A stretch of 7,851 bases of DNA, taken from the NCBI GenBank assembly GCA_017545365.1, contig JAFWOP010000162.1, positions 1-7,851 on the forward strand, given 5' to 3'. Positions within the stretch are counted from its first letter, which is position 1. Each line of letters starts with the position of its first letter. This document shows positions 5,289 to 7,851 of the stretch, piece by piece. The position numbers and the translations under genes were made by a program. A model generated the notes under the pieces. That model did no database searches, was not told where the DNA came from, and saw only the letters and a list, made by a program, of their open reading frames with translations. Source of the DNA: Bacteroidales bacterium. Lineage in GTDB: Bacteria > Bacteroidota > Bacteroidia > Bacteroidales > P3.

Positions 5289-5456
5289 CTATTCTTCCTC
5301 TTCATCGTCCCAGAGGCTGTATTGCTCACGGCTCAGGACTGCGTCGTTGCTAGACACTGTTTGGCTGCTCTTGTCCAGGGTTTTCGACTCGCAAAGCATG
5401 TGATGGGTGCTGACGAGGGTTACTTTCATTTCGGGTTTCTGATATGTCGTTTTCAT
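5289..5456 (-). CDS. Small hypothetical protein with acidic C-terminus, 55 aa
   Basis: This short product starts MKTTYQKPEMKVTLVSTHHML and ends LWDDEEEE. It has no signal peptide, membrane segment or recognised domain. The N-terminal half (Y-x-KP-x-M-x-V then a hydrophobic strand and ML-C) and the acidic tryptophan-containing tail resemble a loose class of small Bacteroidales proteins that I know only as hypotheticals, so no function is assigned. The single cysteine is residue 23, and the middle is rich in Ser, Thr, Asn and Asp. An upstream in-frame ATG at 5519 would add 21 residues, but that part reads from AT-rich spacer and starts only 6 nt after the previous stop, so the ATG at 5456 fits better. 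It follows the large secreted protein gene by 69 nt on the same strand and lacks a clear promoter of its own, which suggests co-transcription. Confidence 0.7.
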   Translation of the reverse strand: MKTTYQKPEMKVTLVSTHHMLCESKTLDKSSQTVSSNDAVLSREQYSLWDDEEEE

Positions 5457-5525
5457 TGCTTTTAAAATTTTTGGAAACAAATTGTGATAAATAAACGATA
5501 AATTGAGATAAATGCGCATTGCCGC

Positions 5526-7775
5526 TTACTTCACCATGACCTTGCGTCCGTCCATGATGTACAGTCCCTTGGCAGTCTTTGCCACGCGGCGGCCCTGAAG
5601 GTCGAAGACCACATTGTTCTTTGTCTCATTATTCATTAGCGTAGCGTCAATGCCTTGGGCCTCGTTGCTAAAGGGCAGGAACTGGCGGGATGTATCATAC
5701 GAGGCTTTGGCTTGCAGATAGACCTTGCCAGCAGCCAAATCCTCAGTAGTCTTTGCCCAGGGATAGAAGCCAACGCCATCAGTACCGTTTGACAGCACGT
5801 ACATGTTAGCGACATCAGTTCCAGTAGATACCCTCAAGTCGTTCGTGCCAGTAATGGCTTCGGCCGAGGCAATCACAGGAACGTTGATGGCCGTGCCGTC
5901 GGCACCTTCCTTGTAGAGCACCACGGGGGTGTTGGCAGGAACCTGACCACTTGTAATCTCGTTCAACTTCACAGAGGTCTCGCCGTCCTCGGCCGTGTAA
6001 GTCTTGATGCCAGTGGTAGAAAAGTCTAGTGCTAAGTCGCTGTTGTGGAAGGTAGCGTACTCGGCAGCACTGATGGTGACTGGCAAATTTGTAACGGTGG
6101 TGCAGTAGTTCGTCGTTACCGTGGTCTGATCAATGAAGTTTATCTCTACAGAGGATAGATAACCAGCACCATCGCCGTTCGTCATGACAAAATAGTCGTA
6201 ATTGCCACCAGAGCAATCGAAGGTGTAAACATTTCCATTAGTGGTAGGCGTTATTGATGTTCCAGTGGTGGGGTTCTCCGACGTGCCTACTTTCACGGTG
6301 AAATTCTTGTTTGTATCTTTATCACCGTTATAGGTAAGCACAATATTTTGTATTTTGTTCAGTTTATCTGTGTTGTACATCGTGCCTGTGCCATTGCTGT
6401 TTCCCGAAGCACGCCACTGAAGCCAACTAACCCCCTTCTCAGTAGTCTTATACATCTGCTGCACTTTAAATTTCTTACCTTCAAATGTGTATTCTGTAAA
6501 CGTGTTGGCAGTTCCGTAAGTGGAAGGTACGTTTGACGTATTCGGAGTTATTGTCAACGAAACTGCGCCTTCTGTGATTTGCTCCACAGCCATCACGGCA
6601 TAATAAGTGATATCGGCTGTACAGGTGGCTTCTGTGGTATAAGACGGTGGCGTATCCTGAGTGCCATTAATCTTGTTTGCATCATTAACCCATCCCTTAA
6701 AAACATAGCCAGTAGGGACACCACTTGTCGGGTCAGTGAAAGAAATGGCCTGGCCTTCTTGTATTGATTGTGTATTGACGTTCCCGTTCACACTCCATGT
6801 TATAGTATGAGAAGGAATAGCCTCGAAGTTGATGGTAACTGTGCAGTTCGAGGAAGGTGTCACAGTAAACTCGTTGCCATTCTGTACGACTGTAGCGTCA
6901 CCTGAAACTGTATATGCGGGTGATGCGTATCTACATCCATCGGCAGGAGTAGCAATAATCACAAAGCCATTACGAGATACTGAGCCGTAAGAGTCGTTAT
7001 TGCTCAATGCGGTGATTGTGTAAGGTGTCCACTTAGCATAGAGCGTGGTGTTGGCGGAAATCTTAAATTTGTCACCTTCATCATAGTTATTGCCAGTACC
7101 ATCGGCCTTAGTATTCCATCCACCGAAGGCATTGCCAGTCTTGGTGAGTTCGCCGCTGTTGCCAAGTACGGTCACTTCGTCATCTGCTTCGTATGCCTTG
7201 TTGTCAGTGGGTACGCTGCCCGAAGTAGCTCCGTTGGAATTGTAGGAGACAGAATAGGTTGGGGTACCGCTATAGGTAATAACAATATTGTCAATGTACT
7301 TAGTGGCAGTAGAATTACCCCCAGATCTACGAATCCTTACATATCCGCTAGCAGTATTAGAAAGTGTTAGCGTACTTGTACTCCATGAGTTCTTATTAAC
7401 TGTTACTGATTGACTTTGAGTATCTGTGCTACCAAAGTCAGTATTAGGGCAGAAATCAATATAAACTTCGTTGGTTGTATTGTTAGTAGTTCTTGTCGCA
7501 TCAATACTTATACTAACGATATTCTCAATGTATCCAGAGGTCAAAGAGTTACTTGCCTTTCCATTTGTAGACAAACAATAAGAGCCGTTTGTGGTTGAAG
7601 TGTTTGAAACTGGATTACTTACAACTGCCATATCATTAGTGTTTGTCCATCCCGTTGGGATTTGATTATCTTCGAAATCAATAGTGATTGTCGACGTTTG
7701 CCCAAACGCACTTCCGCTTCCCGCCATGAGGGCGCATAGCAGGAGCATTGTTTTGAGTAATGATTTTTGTTTCAT
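5526..7775 (-). CDS. Large modular secreted surface protein with InlB-type repeats and Prevotella-type C-terminal tail
   Basis: The 749-aa product starts with a Sec signal peptide (residues 1 to about 26, ending AFGQ). Residues ~28-170 look like a jelly-roll beta sandwich, opening with ITIDFEDNQIPTGW and closing with YIDNIVITYSG, as in carbohydrate- or ligand-binding modules. Residues ~173-251 form a Listeria-Bacteroides/InlB B-type repeat (VSYNSNGATSGSVP ... FGGWNTKADGTG ... LYAKW). A Thr/Ser-rich beta segment and a second, degenerate repeat (about 322-395, ITWSVNG ... FKGWVN ... YYAVM) follow. A second beta sandwich covers about 403-548. Residues ~562-712 form a module common at the end of Prevotella secreted proteins (VTISAAEYATF, VPANTPVVLYK, GFYPW, AAGKVYLQ). 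The last 30 residues (VVFDLQGRRV ... KGLYIMDGRKVMVK) resemble type IX secretion or related C-terminal sorting signals, so outer-surface location is inferred. No catalytic motif is visible. Adhesion or glycan binding is the best guess. Confidence 0.85.
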   Translation of the reverse strand: MKQKSLLKTMLLLCALMAGSGSAFGQTSTITIDFEDNQIPTGWTNTNDMAVVSNPVSNTSTTNGSYCLSTNGKASNSLTSGYIENIVSISIDATRTTNNTTNEVYIDFCPNTDFGSTDTQSQSVTVNKNSWSTSTLTLSNTASGYVRIRRSGGNSTATKYIDNIVITYSGTPTYSVSYNSNGATSGSVPTDNKAYEADDEVTVLGNSGELTKTGNAFGGWNTKADGTGNNYDEGDKFKISANTTLYAKWTPYTITALSNNDSYGSVSRNGFVIIATPADGCRYASPAYTVSGDATVVQNGNEFTVTPSSNCTVTINFEAIPSHTITWSVNGNVNTQSIQEGQAISFTDPTSGVPTGYVFKGWVNDANKINGTQDTPPSYTTEATCTADITYYAVMAVEQITEGAVSLTITPNTSNVPSTYGTANTFTEYTFEGKKFKVQQMYKTTEKGVSWLQWRASGNSNGTGTMYNTDKLNKIQNIVLTYNGDKDTNKNFTVKVGTSENPTTGTSITPTTNGNVYTFDCSGGNYDYFVMTNGDGAGYLSSVEINFIDQTTVTTNYCTTVTNLPVTISAAEYATFHNSDLALDFSTTGIKTYTAEDGETSVKLNEITSGQVPANTPVVLYKEGADGTAINVPVIASAEAITGTNDLRVSTGTDVANMYVLSNGTDGVGFYPWAKTTEDLAAGKVYLQAKASYDTSRQFLPFSNEAQGIDATLMNNETKNNVVFDLQGRRVAKTAKGLYIMDGRKVMVK

Positions 7776-7795
7776 AATAGATTATTTGAAAAGTT

Positions 7796-7851
7796 AATAA
7801 TGTGAATTGTATCCGTTCCTGTGTGGATGCCCTGACTCGCTACACATTATT
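7796..7851. other. Inverted repeat upstream of the secreted protein gene
   Basis: AATAATGTG (7796-7804) and CACATTATT (7843-7851) are perfect complements separated by 38 nt, and the right arm touches the window edge, so it may be longer. It lies in the presumed promoter region of the 749-aa protein gene; a near-match -7 box (TAACTTTT on the minus strand, 7796-7789) touches its left arm. No good -33 box is visible. Confidence 0.35.

Noticed and set aside
7789..7796. A -7 box for the secreted protein gene (TAACTTTT on the minus strand)
   Set aside because: The last consensus base is T rather than G and no TTTG lies 19-21 nt upstream, so I did not list it as a promoter on its own.

Overview
The window looks like chromosomal DNA of a Bacteroidales bacterium, most likely Prevotella or a close relative. 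Three things point there. Two promoters match the Bacteroidetes TTTG / TAnnTTTG pattern, both with a 20-nt spacer. A PSP1/RicT-type gene overlaps a GldH-type lipoprotein gene. A large secreted protein carries Listeria-Bacteroides (InlB-type) repeats and ends in the 'VFDLQGRRV...GLYI..GRKV' tail typical of Prevotella secreted proteins. Shine-Dalgarno sequences are not prominent, as usual in this phylum.

Left part (1-1299, minus strand): a cobU-cobT pair for late cobalamin (vitamin B12) nucleotide-loop assembly. cobT runs off the left edge. Both genes are marked by short arrays of one 7-nt repeat family (TTGARRR): one inside cobT at the left edge with a GC-rich hairpin core, one in a loop-coding part of cobT, and one at the cobU/cobT junction, where it supplies the end of cobU, its stop codon and the whole spacer before cobT. 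This pattern is the most unusual feature of the window.

Middle part (1300-4884, plus strand): a divergent intergenic region with a strong promoter, then ricT (PSP1 domain, six clustered cysteines, lysine-rich tail) overlapping gldH by 20 nt, then a separately promoted gene for an exported TPR protein that ends in a perfect 21-bp hairpin terminator.

Right part (4885-7851): a 404-nt non-coding convergent region holding a decaying 22-bp minisatellite, several hairpins and a terminator facing the minus-strand genes. Then, on the minus strand, comes a 749-aa modular secreted protein followed 69 nt downstream by a 55-aa acidic-tailed small protein of unrecognised function, probably in the same transcript. 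The left pair makes a cofactor, the middle pair is a conserved housekeeping/envelope pair, and the right pair is accessory surface biology. No mobile-element gene, CRISPR array, tRNA or rRNA was seen.
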